Assembly (NCBI GenBank): GCA_963969595.1
Contig: OZ018412.1
Coordinates: forward strand, 27,962,339-28,026,338
Direction of reading: 5' to 3'
Source of the DNA: Neckera pumila
Taxonomy: Eukaryota > Streptophyta > Bryopsida > Hypnales > Neckeraceae
Length of the DNA: 64,000 nucleotides
Part shown: piece after piece, positions 33,970 to 45,286 of the stretch
How positions within the stretch are numbered: the first letter of the stretch is position 1
How the letters are laid out: each line of letters opens with the position of its first letter
Translations under genes and position numbers: made by a program
Notes under the pieces: generated by a model
Seen by the model: the letters and a program-made list of their open reading frames with translations, nothing else
The model's database searches: none
Told to the model about the DNA's origin: nothing

Positions 33970-34476
33970 AAAAGTTCCACATGGTTTAGTTTTCTTGCTA
34001 GAAAAATTTCACCATTGGAATTACTGCAATTTAATCACATCTTAAAGATATTAATAATTTAGATTTTCCTTCTATTTCATACCTACTTCCATTTAATAAT
34101 TTTTTAAAGAATAAAAATTAACTTTTTAAAACTTTTTTTTTTCCTAGACTCTCAAGTCAATTCTCCACCATAAAGATTTAAAGCTCAAAACTATGTAGTG
34201 CAAAAAATTAAAATTAAGAAGGTTCAAAGTCAAATAATCTAATCCTGCAATGTGCTAAAAAAAACTTCTTTTTCCCACTTTAAATGCAAATATCTTGCAA
34301 TCTGTCTGGTCAAAATTTCTGAAGTTTCAATTTCTTCCACATATTTTCATACTAGTTAGGTGTAAATTCCTCTGGTTAGATGTGCAAAAAAAAAAATCTT
34401 ATTTTTTTACTCTTTGCTATAGATTTGAAAGTTTTAAGTGTTTTTTAGCAGAAAAAAGGCCTTGATCTTTTAGGGG
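33970..34476 (+). mobile_element. TTAA-type element, subfamily B, left end missing
   Basis: The right terminus GATCTTTTAGGGG is followed by TTAA at 34477-34480. The interior runs collinearly with the right half of 37040-37964, including GTTTTCTTGCTAGAA, AATATCTTGCAATCTG and TACTCTTTGCTATAG. The left half is absent. Confidence 0.65.
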
Positions 34477-35088
34477 TTAAACTTGTACTTTTAAAATTCA
34501 AAAGTTTGATAAAAAAAAAAATTGAATAGTGGCTCTAAGGTTCCCCATACCTTCGAGGAGGGCCAAAGGCTCATCATTAACTGGTCATTTGAACAAGTTA
34601 TATGATACCCGTTTCTAAAATCCAAGTTTGGACAACCTTCCCAAGACCTCAAAGGTCCCTTTTTTTTTTTAAAGTTAATGATAAATTACACAACCTTCTA
34701 GAAGTACATCCGTCATGCTATGCTATTATTAGAGCATTCTCTTGTACATTTAGCTCGGAGTACAGTGGACGACCGGTGGACCACATTGATGTCCAAACTC
34801 ATGTAGAGAAAGCAATAGCTGATGCATGCATGTGAATATTCAAAGGAAGAGCCGGCCAGGTCACATTCCAAACAGCTAACGGACCAAACGAGCACATTTG
34901 GAGAGCCGGGTCTGTATCCATTACAGACTGCCATTTGGGTCGTGTATGCTCTGTGATACTGACCGCCGAACATTATTTTTTTATTTTTTTGATAATGATC
35001 TGCAAACATTACAAAGTATTGAACAGTCAAATGTGTTTGTGTGTGTGCACGGAGGGTAAGTAACGTGTTCTATGCTATGTGAAGGTCA
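34477..35088. other. Non-coding stretch
   Basis: No gene or clear element borders were seen. Confidence 0.4.
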
Positions 35089-35382
35089 GATTTGACATAA
35101 GGTGGGTACACCCAAAACCGCCACAAATTGGTATTGTGCTTACTTACTATTACTAGGCTGGTCAGATTTTCCTATTGTCTTGTTGATAAGTGAAAAGAGG
35201 TTCCAACGCATCAAAGAACGTAGCATTTGGATATTCTATGCAAAAGTTATTAAAGAACAAAGTTGAGTTATAAAAGCGTTTCTTGCACGTATGTACATAA
35301 CTGGGTTTGGAAATGTACAGAGAGTATAGATGGCGGTTTAAGGTCAGTGGCGCATTTGGGTGTACCCACCTTAAGTCAAATC
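35089..35382. mobile_element. MITE of the TAAGGTGGGTACACCC family, intact copy
   Basis: GATTTGACATAAGGTGGGTA at the left and TACCCACCTTAAGTCAAATC at the right are inverse repeats with one mismatch, and they continue into ACACCCAAA...TTTGGGTGT. The 294-bp interior is non-coding and matches the split copy at 32060-32713. Confidence 0.8.
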
Positions 35383-35570
35383 CTTTTTGTAAAAAAAGAG
35401 TGCAACATGTCATCTTGTGAATGGTGTGAAGTGATACATATCTATGAGAATCTAATGTGAAAATTCAATTTTGACACCTAAATACAATACTAGTCTACTG
35501 GGAGTGGATAAGTGTAGACAAGAAGAAGGGTAAATTCAATGGAGAATGAATCAATGTATCTTATCGTACG

Positions 35571-36110
35571 CACCCCCCAAAACGCCATTTTTTCTTGCTG
35601 TGCCTAGTTATTATTATTAGACTCGTCAAATTTTCATTAATTACGTCACGAATCTTTATGCAATACTATTCATACATAATGACTTCCAAAACGGAATTTG
35701 TCACAAAAACATACCATTGATACTTCCCTTTTTTATTGTAGCTAAGGGCTATTTTGTCTTGAACCAATGATTCATCATTGTTTGACCCTCTTAACTTTGA
35801 ATATTGCACTATAAAGTTTGATGTAAAAACATTTATGGTGGAGAATCTACAGAAACATTATTTTTTTCTATTTACAAATGCTTTTTGGAAAAAAATAAAT
35901 AAATTGTGCTTTCAAAGTTTGAGATTTTCTTGTTGGCAAGTAACTGAAAGCAGGTTCTAATGCACATGACATTTGAATACCGTTTGCAAAAGCTACAAAG
36001 GATTAAAGTTTTGTTTTTATTTTGGTAGAGGTTCCAAATCCATTCTTCCACATAAGTACTTACTGATTATGGAGATGTACCTAGAGTAATGATGGTGGGT
36101 TCTTTTGGGG
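35571..36110. mobile_element. Diverged copy of the TAAGGTGGGTACACCC family
   Basis: GTACGCACCCCCCAAAACGCC resembles the inner left end of the family. The shared interior is GATTTTCTTGTTGGCAAGTA and GGTTCTAATGCACATGACATTTG; the tail is ATGATGGTGGGTTC. It stops where the TTAA-type element at 36123 begins. Confidence 0.5.
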
Positions 36111-36122
36111 TTCTTTTTTTAA

Positions 36123-37035
36123 CCCCTAATGGACCAAGGTCAATTTTCTGCCTAAAACACTCAAAACTGCCATTTCTATAGCAAAGAGTAAGAAAATTTG
36201 AAAATTATTTTTTTGGCACAACCAACCATAGTATCTTACATCTAACTAGTATGAAAATGTATTAAAAGAAAATTCAGAATTTTTGACCAGATAGATTGCA
36301 AGATATTTGCGTTTAAATTGAAAAAAAAAAACATTGCCGAACTAGGTTATTTGACTTTGAACCTTCTTAACTTTAATTTTTGCACTACACAAAGTTGTGA
36401 GCTTTAAATCTTTATGGTGAAAAATTGAGTTGAGAGTCTAGGGAAAAATAAATAAATCCAAAAAACTTGGTTTTCATACTTCAAAAAATTATTGAGTAGA
36501 ACAGGTACAATATAGAAGGAAAATCTAAATTATTAATATCTCGAAAATGGAATTAAAATGCACTAATTCCAACGGTGAGTTTGCTCTAGCAAGCAAACTA
36601 AACCATGTGGATATATATATTTTTTAAACTGTAAGAATTGCATTCAGAAATGAATACTACAAGTTATGCTTTCAAGAAGATGCTCTAATTGCCCCCAAAA
36701 CAAGATTGTCCATAATTTTCTTATAACAAATCCAATTGGAACGAATCAAAGCCTTCCAAGTAGACAAAAATATAACTATGAGAAAAAAAAAATTATAAAA
36801 GTTCAAATTTTTGAATTTTTTTCTGCTTCGTCTCCCCCCCCCCCATTTCTAGGTTCCAAGCAGTTTGGGACATAACTTTTGTTCCCGAGCACCGATTGAA
36901 AAAAAAAAATTATATTCCCATGAAGCTAATCAATTTTTCTATCTTCAAAAAATGTTTCCAAAAACCAGGACAAAATTGCAGCCCATAGGTACCTGCCCAA
37001 AATTCCCATTTATCCCCCAAAAGAATAGTGGTCCT
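36123..37035 (-). mobile_element. TTAA-type element, subfamily B, left half of a head-to-head pair
   Basis: It begins after TTAA (36119-36122) with CCCCTAATGGACCAAGG, the reversed right end of subfamily B. It ends with AATAGTGGTCCT, directly before the central TTAA at 37036-37039. The terminal TTAGGGG expected at its inner end is missing. Its reversed sequence runs collinearly with 37040-37964. Confidence 0.8.
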
Positions 37036-37039
37036 TTAA

Positions 37040-37964
37040 CCCCTAAAGGACCGGTTGTCCACTCGGGGGACAATTTGGGTCCGGGCAGGTTCCTACGATC
37101 TCAATTTTTTATAATCTTTTTTGGGATTTTTTGGGGTTGTGTATTTTTGCGAGATCTTTGCGAATATATAATTTTTATTTTAATTGATGCCCGAAAGCAA
37201 AAGTTATGGCACAATAAGTAAAATTGGAATTTTGCGGGCAGCCCAAAAAAATCACAAAAAGTCAAAATAAGTTTTTTTCAAATTTTTTCCTCAAAGATTA
37301 TATTTTTGTCTACATGTGAAGCTTTGTTTCATTCAATTTGGACTAATAATGAGAAAGTTATGGACAATCTTAGTTTTTCGGGCAATCTAAGCATCTTCTT
37401 GAAAAAATAAGTTGTAGAATTCATTTTAGAATGCAATTTTGAGAATTTTTCAATTTTTTTTGTTAGACAGGGTTAGATTTTCTTGCTAGAACAATCTCAC
37501 CGTTGGGATTATTGTGATTCAATTCCATCTAAAAGCTATTAACAATTTAGATTTTTCTTCAATCTTGTACCCACTTCTACTTAACAATTTTTTTTAAGAG
37601 TGAAAATTAAGTGCTTTTTTTCCTAAATTTTTTTGGTAGATTCTCAACTCAACTACTTAACATAGGTAAGTAGAAAATCTAAATCAGTAGTGCAAAAAAT
37701 TTGAACTAAAAAGATTCAAAGCCAAAAAACCTAGTGAAGCAAGGTGGAAAAAAACTTGTTTTCTTCACTTTAAATGCATATATCTTGCAATCTACGTGGT
37801 CAAAGTTTCTGAAATTTCTTCCACATATTCATATACTAGTCAAGTATAAGATCTTACGGTTGGATATGCAAAAAAAAACAATTTTTTAAACTCTTTTCTC
37901 TTTGCAATAGAAATGACAGTTTTGAATGATTTTTGGTAGGAAAATCACCTCGGTCCTTTAGGGG
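37040..37964 (+). mobile_element. TTAA-type element, subfamily B, full-length reference copy
   Basis: TTAA at 37036-37039 and 37965-37968 bracket a 925-bp element beginning CCCCTAAAGGACCGG and ending CCTCGGTCCTTTAGGGG. Both ends are present and mirror each other for about 14 bp. Family blocks are GCAAAAGTTATGG, ATATTTTTGTCTACATG, TTTTCTTGCTAGAACAA and ATATCTTGCAATCTACG. It has no long open frame, so it is non-autonomous. Confidence 0.85.
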
Positions 37965-37968
37965 TTAA

Positions 37969-38699
37969 AGATTAAACCAATGGACAATTCCTATTGAAAT
38001 AAGAACAGTACGATGGTGGTGCGTTTTTTCTTGAAACACATGGACAATTTCCATTGATAGAGGAAACAATACACAGCAACCGGAGGACAGAGTCCTCAGC
38101 GGATCATTTTTTTTCTACTTTTTCTAATTTAAAACTTCTTTGATGATGGTGGTTTTGAGTCACTGGCACATTTGCTGGTTCCCACCTTACAGAGGATTTG
38201 CATGTTGTTGTTTTTTTTGGAAAGAGGGTGTCAATTAAGTTTTGCATGTTGTTGATTCATACGGAAGTAAGTTAGATGAGCATTCAATTTTTCTCTCTGT
38301 TTTAGAGTTTGGGCATTGATTTGAAACAGGACTATGAGGTTCAAAAGAAAATCAGCTCAAAGCATCTTATCATGTTACCCCAATTATTGAAGAGGGGAAG
38401 CACTGAAGCCCTTGGTCTCCATTTGGAATGAGATTTATGAGCAGCCCATGCTCTAAACCTGTTTTGCAACCATGTAATCAAAATTAAGCACTGTGTATTT
38501 ATTAATGGCTCTAATAAGAATTACAAGTATGGTGCTGACAGCAACCATGTGCAAGAAGATGAATGATTCCTAAGTTAATCTTCCATGGGCAACTACGGCA
38601 ATAACCGGAAAAAAAATAGCCAGTACAGTCAGGTACAACAATCTCACAAACTGCCTATTTGAGCCATTAAATGTGGAGTATTTTTTATATATTTTGGTA
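37969..38699. other. Non-coding stretch with MITE remnants
   Basis: GGCACATTTGCTGGTTCCCACCTTA-like sequence near 38160-38190 resembles a right end of the TAAGGTGGGTACACCC family. A shorter direct repeat (ACACATGGACAATTTCCATT and AATGGACAATTCCTATTG) lies at about 37980-38060. No gene is supported. Confidence 0.4.
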
Positions 38700-39470
38700 A
38701 GTATAATTAGCATTGCATCCTTGCACGATCCCAATCAAGCATACCGGCAGATTTTAATTTTTTTTTTTTAAAACTCTGTCTTGGGAGAATTTTTAAAATC
38801 AGTTTTCATATTTTTACATGATAATTCATTGGACATCATTGGTGATGAATTTTAGAAATTGGATTGCATAGATCTATATAGGAAATTTTCCATAAGCACA
38901 TCTTCTCTTCAACTAGCATCTCTAAAAAAGTTTCACACTTCCTTCTATAGAGATTTCAATCTTGGGATGACAATGCCCAAAATTTTATAAAATATATACA
39001 GCCTTTGTCTCAAAATAATACCAATGTTTCCTCTGTAAACACAAAGGAAACATCGGTTTTATTTTGAGACAGAGGGAGTATTTCTTTGTTATAATTAGAC
39101 TTTTCTGTTTGCCCCTCATATCGTAACTAATTTTGCACATTTGAACATGACGGTACAATGACTTTGCCAAAATCTAGTTCACTCATATAGAGATATCTAT
39201 CTTACAAAATTTGGTCATTGTCATCCCAACATTGAAATCTCTACAGAAAGAATTGAAAAGTTTTTTAGAAAAGTTAGTTGAAGCAAAGATGTAAGTATAG
39301 ATGTTCCCTATATTTCTATGGAATCAAATTAAAAATATATATCATGGATTATTTTCAATAAAATAATATGTAAAACCATTGAAAAATCACTTAAATTTTT
39401 TGTCAAAAATAGAAATTTGCTTTCAAGAAACTATAATTTGATATGCTTGATTGGAATTGCTTGAGAATTG
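38700..39470. mobile_element. Large foldback element, arms of about 290-390 bp
   Basis: The left arm (about 38,700-38,990) pairs with the right arm (about 39,085-39,470). Matching blocks are CCAATCAAGCATA at the outer part, TTTTACAT near 38,811, TTGGATTGCATAG, and GAGATTTCAATCTTGGGATGACAATG near the centre. It has no coding capacity. The centre holds a Stowaway-like MITE. Confidence 0.75.
38999..39078. mobile_element. Stowaway-like MITE
   Basis: The right end, read inward, is CTCCCTCTGTCTCAAAATAA, and the left end is CAGCCTTTGTCTCAAAATAA. TA flanks both sides (38997-38998 and 39079-39080). The 80-bp element folds almost completely on itself. The CTCCCTC start and TA target are the signature of plant Stowaway elements moved by Tc1/mariner-type transposases. 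Confidence 0.85.
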
Positions 39471-40260
39471 AGTATTAATTAAGCAAGATGAAAAATTCCA
39501 ATTCATTTCTATAATATGCAAAAAATCTTTGAATGGCAAAAATAGGCGATTTGTAAGATCATTATATCCGACTGTACATTTAGTAGATGGTCTACATCCA
39601 AGAAATTGATCATATTCAGTGAAATTGGCAAAGATATCATATGCCGGTAGTCTATTTTTAAAGTGACCTTTTGAGAGCTGACTGCATTTGGAGGAAACTA
39701 AACACCTTAAAACAATTTACAATAAATTTTCATAGGAAGAAAAATGGAATTGCATCTAACCTAAGTCATTTCATGTTTCTTGGACCTTAATTTGCAGAAT
39801 TAGTTACAAAATTTTGCGGTTGAAATGCAATGGTCCCTAAATGCAACTACCTCCTAAAGTGTATATTGTTGGTATATTGATGAATGCAATATATACCTTT
39901 GTGTTAAAGGTTGCTTTTAAAGCATCCTCCCTTAAACTTGACATTGTAATTTCCTAGTAGCTTGGACAACTTTCTACCTAATAATTCATTAAAGGGCAAA
40001 AAGTAATTTGGCAGATCCAAAAATAATATATTAAAATCAATAAATTTAAAATTATAATTAAAATAAGTTAGGCATTAATTTTAAGTTGTTCTTACAGATT
40101 TTGGATTGTTGTTGCTACTTTCATCTAAAGCGGGTACAATTACCAAAACTTTTGTCTTGATCTCCAAACCCTAAACTCTCTACTTTGTGTGTCAGGGTTT
40201 TATTAAGTATCAAGGGTTGTTGCATATGAGAGGTATGTTTTGTTTGTGAGAGATTGAGCT
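39471..40260. other. Non-coding stretch
   Basis: The sequence is AT-rich with no supported gene or clear repeat borders. Confidence 0.4.
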
Positions 40261-40264
40261 TTAA

Positions 40265-40507
40265 CCCCTAAAGGACCATTGTCCATTTGGAGGACATATT
40301 GTTTTTTTCACTTTGAATGCAGATATCTTGCAATCTGTATGGTCAAAAATTCTAAATTTTTTTCCACATATTCTCTTACTAGTTAGGTATAAGATCCAAT
40401 GGTTAGATGTGCAAAAAAAAACAATTTTTAAATTTTTTTACTCTTTGCTCTAGTAATGACAGTTTTAAGAGTTTCCTGGCAAAAAAAAGGCCTTGGTCCT
40501 TTAGGGA
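40265..40507 (+). mobile_element. TTAA-type element, subfamily B, internally deleted
   Basis: TTAA at 40261-40264 and 40508-40511 bracket a 243-bp element starting CCCCTAAAGGACCATTG and ending CCTTGGTCCTTTAGGGA. It keeps only the extreme left end and the right quarter (ATATCTTGCAATCTGTATGG, TACTCTTTGCTCTAG) of the 925-bp reference. Confidence 0.85.
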
Positions 40508-40552
40508 TTAAAGCAGTCAAAACGGCAAGGCAAAAACTTTGCAATGTATACT

Positions 40553-40850
40553 CATTAGAAGGGATTTGGGGCCAAGGGAGGGCCATTTCAGGCCCGTTCC
40601 CCAATCTGTCCCCATGCTGTGAACAGTGGTATGGGCTGTCTAAAAAGTATATTTTCAGATTTTTTTTATTTTTTATTTTTGCAAATTTTATTTTAAGAAA
40701 AAAATGTATTTATTTCTTTATTTCTTTCTGATGTGGCCAAAGTTCGGCCTGCTGCAATGGCACAATTTCAACAGTCGGAGACTATTCAAAACCTGTGAAG
40801 AACTCATGGGAACTCACGGCCCTTAAGAAGGCCCGAATTCTCTACTAATG
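40553..40850. mobile_element. MITE of the CATTAGATGAG family, copy 3
   Basis: The left end CATTAGAAGGGATTTGGGG and the right end GAATTCTCTACTAATG match copies 1 and 2. Inside are GGAGGGCCATTTCAGGCCCG and GACGTGGC-like TGATGTGGCC. Confidence 0.7.
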
Positions 40851-41420
40851 TTTATACTTGTTGACAGAGAAGAGATGGAAGATTGTGTGGAGCAAGTTGA
40901 ATTTCTATGAAATAGACAATCTTTTGGGGGTAACTAGGTCAATAATTTTCTAAAATTTAGGCAACCTTTTAATATTATTATTTGTATGACCAAGTTGCTA
41001 GGAAGCTATGATATACCCAAATTACCGGGACATTGATTATGAAATACTAAAAAACTCATTGTGCGAATCAGTGAAATGATGATGTCTAAATGATTTCAAA
41101 TTTTTTTTACAAACAATTTTGTAATAATGTACTCAAGAAGTAGTATTACAGCAGTCTCTCTACCATATATTAAATTTTTTCAAGAACTAAATTTTAATGG
41201 ATGTTTAAAATATAACTATCCTACAAGACTATTTTTTTGACAAATGATTCCCTACAAAAATTTGGGATCTATTTTCAGAATTATTTTAAGCTAAAAATAC
41301 CTTTGTATACAATATGACTTCTCTAATTAAGGGGTGGTTTAGACGATTTTTTATTTTGTTTATTTTGGGGAGTGTAAAAAGAAATCTTTTCAACCAAAGA
41401 GATGAAGTTGTTTACATCCA
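40851..41420. other. Non-coding stretch
   Basis: No gene or clear repeat was seen. Confidence 0.4.
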
Positions 41421-41424
41421 TTAA

Positions 41425-41967
41425 CCTCTCTAAAGGACCTAGGCACATTTGGGCATAGATTGTCAGAAATTGCGACTTTTTAGGGTAGTGTAAAAAATAA
41501 AATGAGTTTTTTTTTCAAAATTAAGCCATGCAAATCTATACGAGACTACTATGGACAAAATTTCAAAAATCATGACCACATAGATTGAAAGATTATATTT
41601 TTGTAGTTAGAATAAAAAGTTTCTTCCTAACCTTGCTTGATGAGGCCAACATCCGTTAACTTCTCCTATAGTGAGATTTTTACACTACACATGGTTATTT
41701 TTTTGCATTTACATCCTAAATCATAAAAGTTACGTACATACCAAATTTCAAAAGTAGAAGAGTTTTGTACATGCTGCTTGAAAAATTCACGGCATTATAA
41801 CTTTAGATTTAGGCATTTGATTGAGAAAAAATATTATATTCCTACTAAGGGAGGACATGCTCACACCTTATGTCAATTTTTTGTAAACTTCTAACCAAGA
41901 CTAACTTTGTATGTAATCACTCAAGATCTTTTGTGTATATTGAATGATCATTTGGTCCTTTAGGAGG
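41425..41967 (+). mobile_element. TTAA-type element, diverged
   Basis: TTAA at 41421-41424 precedes CCTCTCTAAAGGACCTAGGC. The right end is TTTGGTCCTTTAGGAGGG with a mutated target (TAAT). The interior is not closely similar to subfamilies A or B. Confidence 0.6.
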
Positions 41968-41971
41968 GTAA

Positions 41972-42905
41972 TGAAATATGGAAAATATAGATGAAAATTT
42001 AATTATTCATCTAAAAGTGAAATAAAGTGATATGATCCAAAAAATTTGTAAAATTTTAGCAATTTCAATCATTGAGAAAGTGGAATATATCATGACTTAT
42101 TATTCTAGACATTTTTTAGCAAATTTTCTTTAAAGTAAGAGTCCTAGAGTGGTTTATACTTAGACCATGCAAAGTGACCACTGTCAAATTCTTCAAGATT
42201 TGATTGAGAAAGATGTTCTTTTGGGAAGTGGGTTTATAATTACAATTATAGTCTAAGGCCATTTTTTGAAGATGAAGAGTCTAATTCAAATCCTATGTAG
42301 TAGACACACAAAATGATCCATTTCTATAAGTCGGGAATTTTTATTTTTCACCTCTTAGAGATAGTCCTAAGATGATTGCAGAAAATGTTTGTACTATTTA
42401 TTGCGGTCCGCCAATAATATACAAAGGTTTGTTCTCTAATATTCAAAACTTTGAAAATGGATTTTTAATTATATAAAATGTGGTAATACTTACAAGCCTT
42501 AGAATTAATAGATACTTTCTTGATTCAATTTGTAAAAAAATAGGCAAATAATTCCAAAACTAATATTTGGAGAGAGGAATAACTCTATTGAAATGGATTC
42601 ACATCAATGAATTAATTGATGATCATTTTTCATTGTCTAAAATGTATGCACTAGAAAACCTACTTTGCTCCATGTATAAGATGAAGAATTTTATCTTTCC
42701 AAATATCACTTGTTGCAAAGGGATAACCTAGTAGATGAGCACACTTCCAAATTTCAACTCATAATTCATAAATTTTGGTGTTCAAACATAGTCATTTTTA
42801 GATCAAGATTTTTGGATGGCAAAAAGGATATAAATTAACAATTGTAATAGTTTGATATCAATCTTACCTTCAAACCAACACACAAAAATTTCACATTGAA
42901 ATTCT
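41972..42905. other. Non-coding stretch
   Basis: The sequence is AT-rich. No gene, RNA gene or clear element border was recognised. Confidence 0.4.
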
Positions 42906-42909
42906 TTAA

Positions 42910-43554
42910 CCCCGAAACGCCTAAGTCCTTTTCTGGTCTTCTTATAATTTACTCTAAATTGAACAAAAAGACAACATTTTGATAAGTTTTATCAATTTTT
43001 TCAAAATTTGAACCGTACAAATTTAACTAGAAATGCTAGAGATTACATAGGAAAAGAAAATACAACAATATCACTTATGGAATGAAAGATTATAATGTTT
43101 GATTGTGAAGGTGTTAAAATTGTAAAAGTGATTTGAGGTCTTTCAATCCTCCTTTTACATGTCAAATCTAAAAAATTGTCACCCAAAAATACGAGGATAT
43201 GTGCATAATATGCATATCCCAATCAAATTACAGCTTCTCACAATCTATTCTATAATTTTTTAAATTTTTAATGAATGAATTTTTAATGTGATTTTTCCTT
43301 CAAGATTTAGTGTATTTGAGGCTTATTTCCAAGAGCCTTTAACACTAGAAAATCAAGATTTGCAATGAACACCCTTGCACAAACCCTTGAATAGAAAAAT
43401 CATATTCATTCATTTTCAAAATCCAATTTTTGATGTTAAAAGTATACTTCAAAAAAAATTCAAAATCCAAACGATTGAAAATCGTAACTTGGTTATTTTT
43501 TTTAACTTCAAAGTACTGTCCACACCAAAATTTGATGCCTTGGGCATTTAGGGG
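42910..43554 (+). mobile_element. TTAA-type element, subfamily A
   Basis: TTAA at 42906-42909 and 43555-43558 bracket a 645-bp element starting CCCCGAAACGCCTAAG and ending CTTGGGCATTTAGGGG. It is collinear with 25373-26009 throughout. Confidence 0.85.
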
Positions 43555-43904
43555 TTAACACTTGTGAGACCAAATCATATTTCTAGGCATAATTTATGTA
43601 CCCGAACAAGTCAAAAGTCAAATTGCAATAGCTGACCAAAACTTTTCTAAAACACAATTTCATTTTAAGAATTTTCAGAGGTTAATAATGGAGATCTACT
43701 GATGTTGGCAGATTTGGCTCAAATTTCTCCCCCAAATGAACACCCCTGAGCCAAGACAGAAAATAAAAACAAAAATGCAATTGAAGGACCAGAACTGACG
43801 AGGATAAAAATATCAACTGCAATTTACAGAAACCACCCAGATTTACCTCCTCCGCCTCAGATTCCTGGTAAAATGCACAGTGGGATTTTCATAAAATCAT
43901 AAAA

Positions 43905-43977
43905 TTTACAACTGGTCCAAATTGAACTCGTGATTTAGTGTAGGAAGTAATAGTATTACCACTGTGCCACTGCAGTA
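43905..43977 (-). mobile_element. tRNA-derived SINE-like head
   Basis: Read on the minus strand, GCAGTGGCACAGTGGTAA resembles a Pol III A box, and ACGAGTTCAATTTGG, about 35 bp on, resembles a B box. The body probably continues toward about 43,690, but no tail or target duplication was found. Confidence 0.45.
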
Positions 43978-43990
43978 TTGTGTATATCAA

Positions 43991-44768
43991 CCCCTGAAGG
44001 CCCAAGGCATTTTCTGGCTCCAAAACCACTAAAAACTGCCAATTCTGCTGCAATCATTCAAGAAATCAATTTTTTTTTAAGAATCTAACCGTAGGATCTT
44101 GTACTTTCCTTGTCTTAGATTATGTGGTAAAAATTTCATGAAGTTTGACCGTACGGATTGGAAGATATTAGCATTTGAAGTTGGAAAAGAAGTTTTTTTG
44201 AATTGTGGCCTGCAATTTCAGATGACTTTGACGGCCATTTGTAGATTTCTTTTGCACTACACACCATTGGGTTAAATTTTATTATGTTGAGCATTTAAAT
44301 TAAGAGTCGGGGATAAAAATTTCAGAATGTCAAAACTTGATTTTCACATATAAAAAAATTGTTAAGTAGAAGTAGGTCCAAAAGTGAACAAAACACTAAA
44401 TCGTTTATAGCTCTTAGGTGGAATTAAAACACCATAATTTCAGCAATGGATTGTTCTTCCAAAAAAAACTTAACCTATTCAAAAAAAGAAATTGGAAAAA
44501 ATTGAAATTGCACTCAAAATGGATACTATAACTTAAAGTTGTTTTTTGAAGAGGATGCTAGATTGCCCCAAAAACAAAATTGTCTATAACTTTCTCATTC
44601 TGAGTCCAAATAGAATGAATCAAAGCTTCCAATGTCGAGAAAAACAAATTGTATTTTTAGAAAGCTAATGTGATTCCCTATTTTAAAAAAACCAGGCCAA
44701 AACTTCAAATCACACAAGCTTGTCCAAATTCCCAAGTGTCCGCCGAGGGGACTTTGGGCCTTTAGGGG
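43991..44768 (-). mobile_element. TTAA-type element, subfamily B-related
   Basis: The left target has mutated to TCAA (43987-43990), while the right is TTAA (44769-44772). The ends are CCCCTGAAGGCCCAAGG and TTTGGGCCTTTAGGGG. Inner blocks ACCGTAGGATCTTGTACTT and GACCGTACGGATTGGAAGAT place it with subfamily B in reverse orientation. Confidence 0.75.
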
Positions 44769-45062
44769 TTAAGCATTTTTGAATTGTCTGCTGCAACATT
44801 GTAGAATCAAATGTTTGACTGTTCCATGACTATACTATACCTTGGAACATACGTAGGTCTTATCAATTAATTAACCACCCTCACAAATAAAAAATAAATA
44901 AATAGCTGCTTTAATTTGTATCAATTTTTTTTTGTCCACCATCCTGCCAAAACCAAAAGTGAAAAAACTCTGATATAGGTATAGTACGTGAAATACATGC
45001 AGAATACATATGGATATGATATATAAAATAGGACATAATAAAAAAATTGATTCACTTGTTAA

Positions 45063-45282
45063 CCTTTAAAGGACGCTACCATCATTTTTTGGTTGATGAA
45101 TGACAAAGAATCTTTCTATGTAGGACAGAAGTGAAATTGTTCATCTCAATGATTTTGGGCAAAAAAGAGAGATCATCCATAGTAGTTTGACCTCCAATAA
45201 GCACTTTTGATTTTTTAAAAGTAGATGATGCCATATGGTACTAAAAAGAATGTTCTATGGTCATCAGCGAGGCGCTTAAGGG
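45063..45282 (+). mobile_element. Short TTAA-type element, subfamily C
   Basis: TTAA at 45059-45062 and 45283-45286 bracket 220 bp that begin CCTTTAAAGGACGC and end GAGGCGCTTAAGGG. The interior (GACAAAGAATCTTTC, TTTGACCTCCAATAAG, AAAGTAGATGATG) is shared with 58925-59146 and about 59431-59643. Confidence 0.85.
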
Positions 45283-45286
45283 TTAA

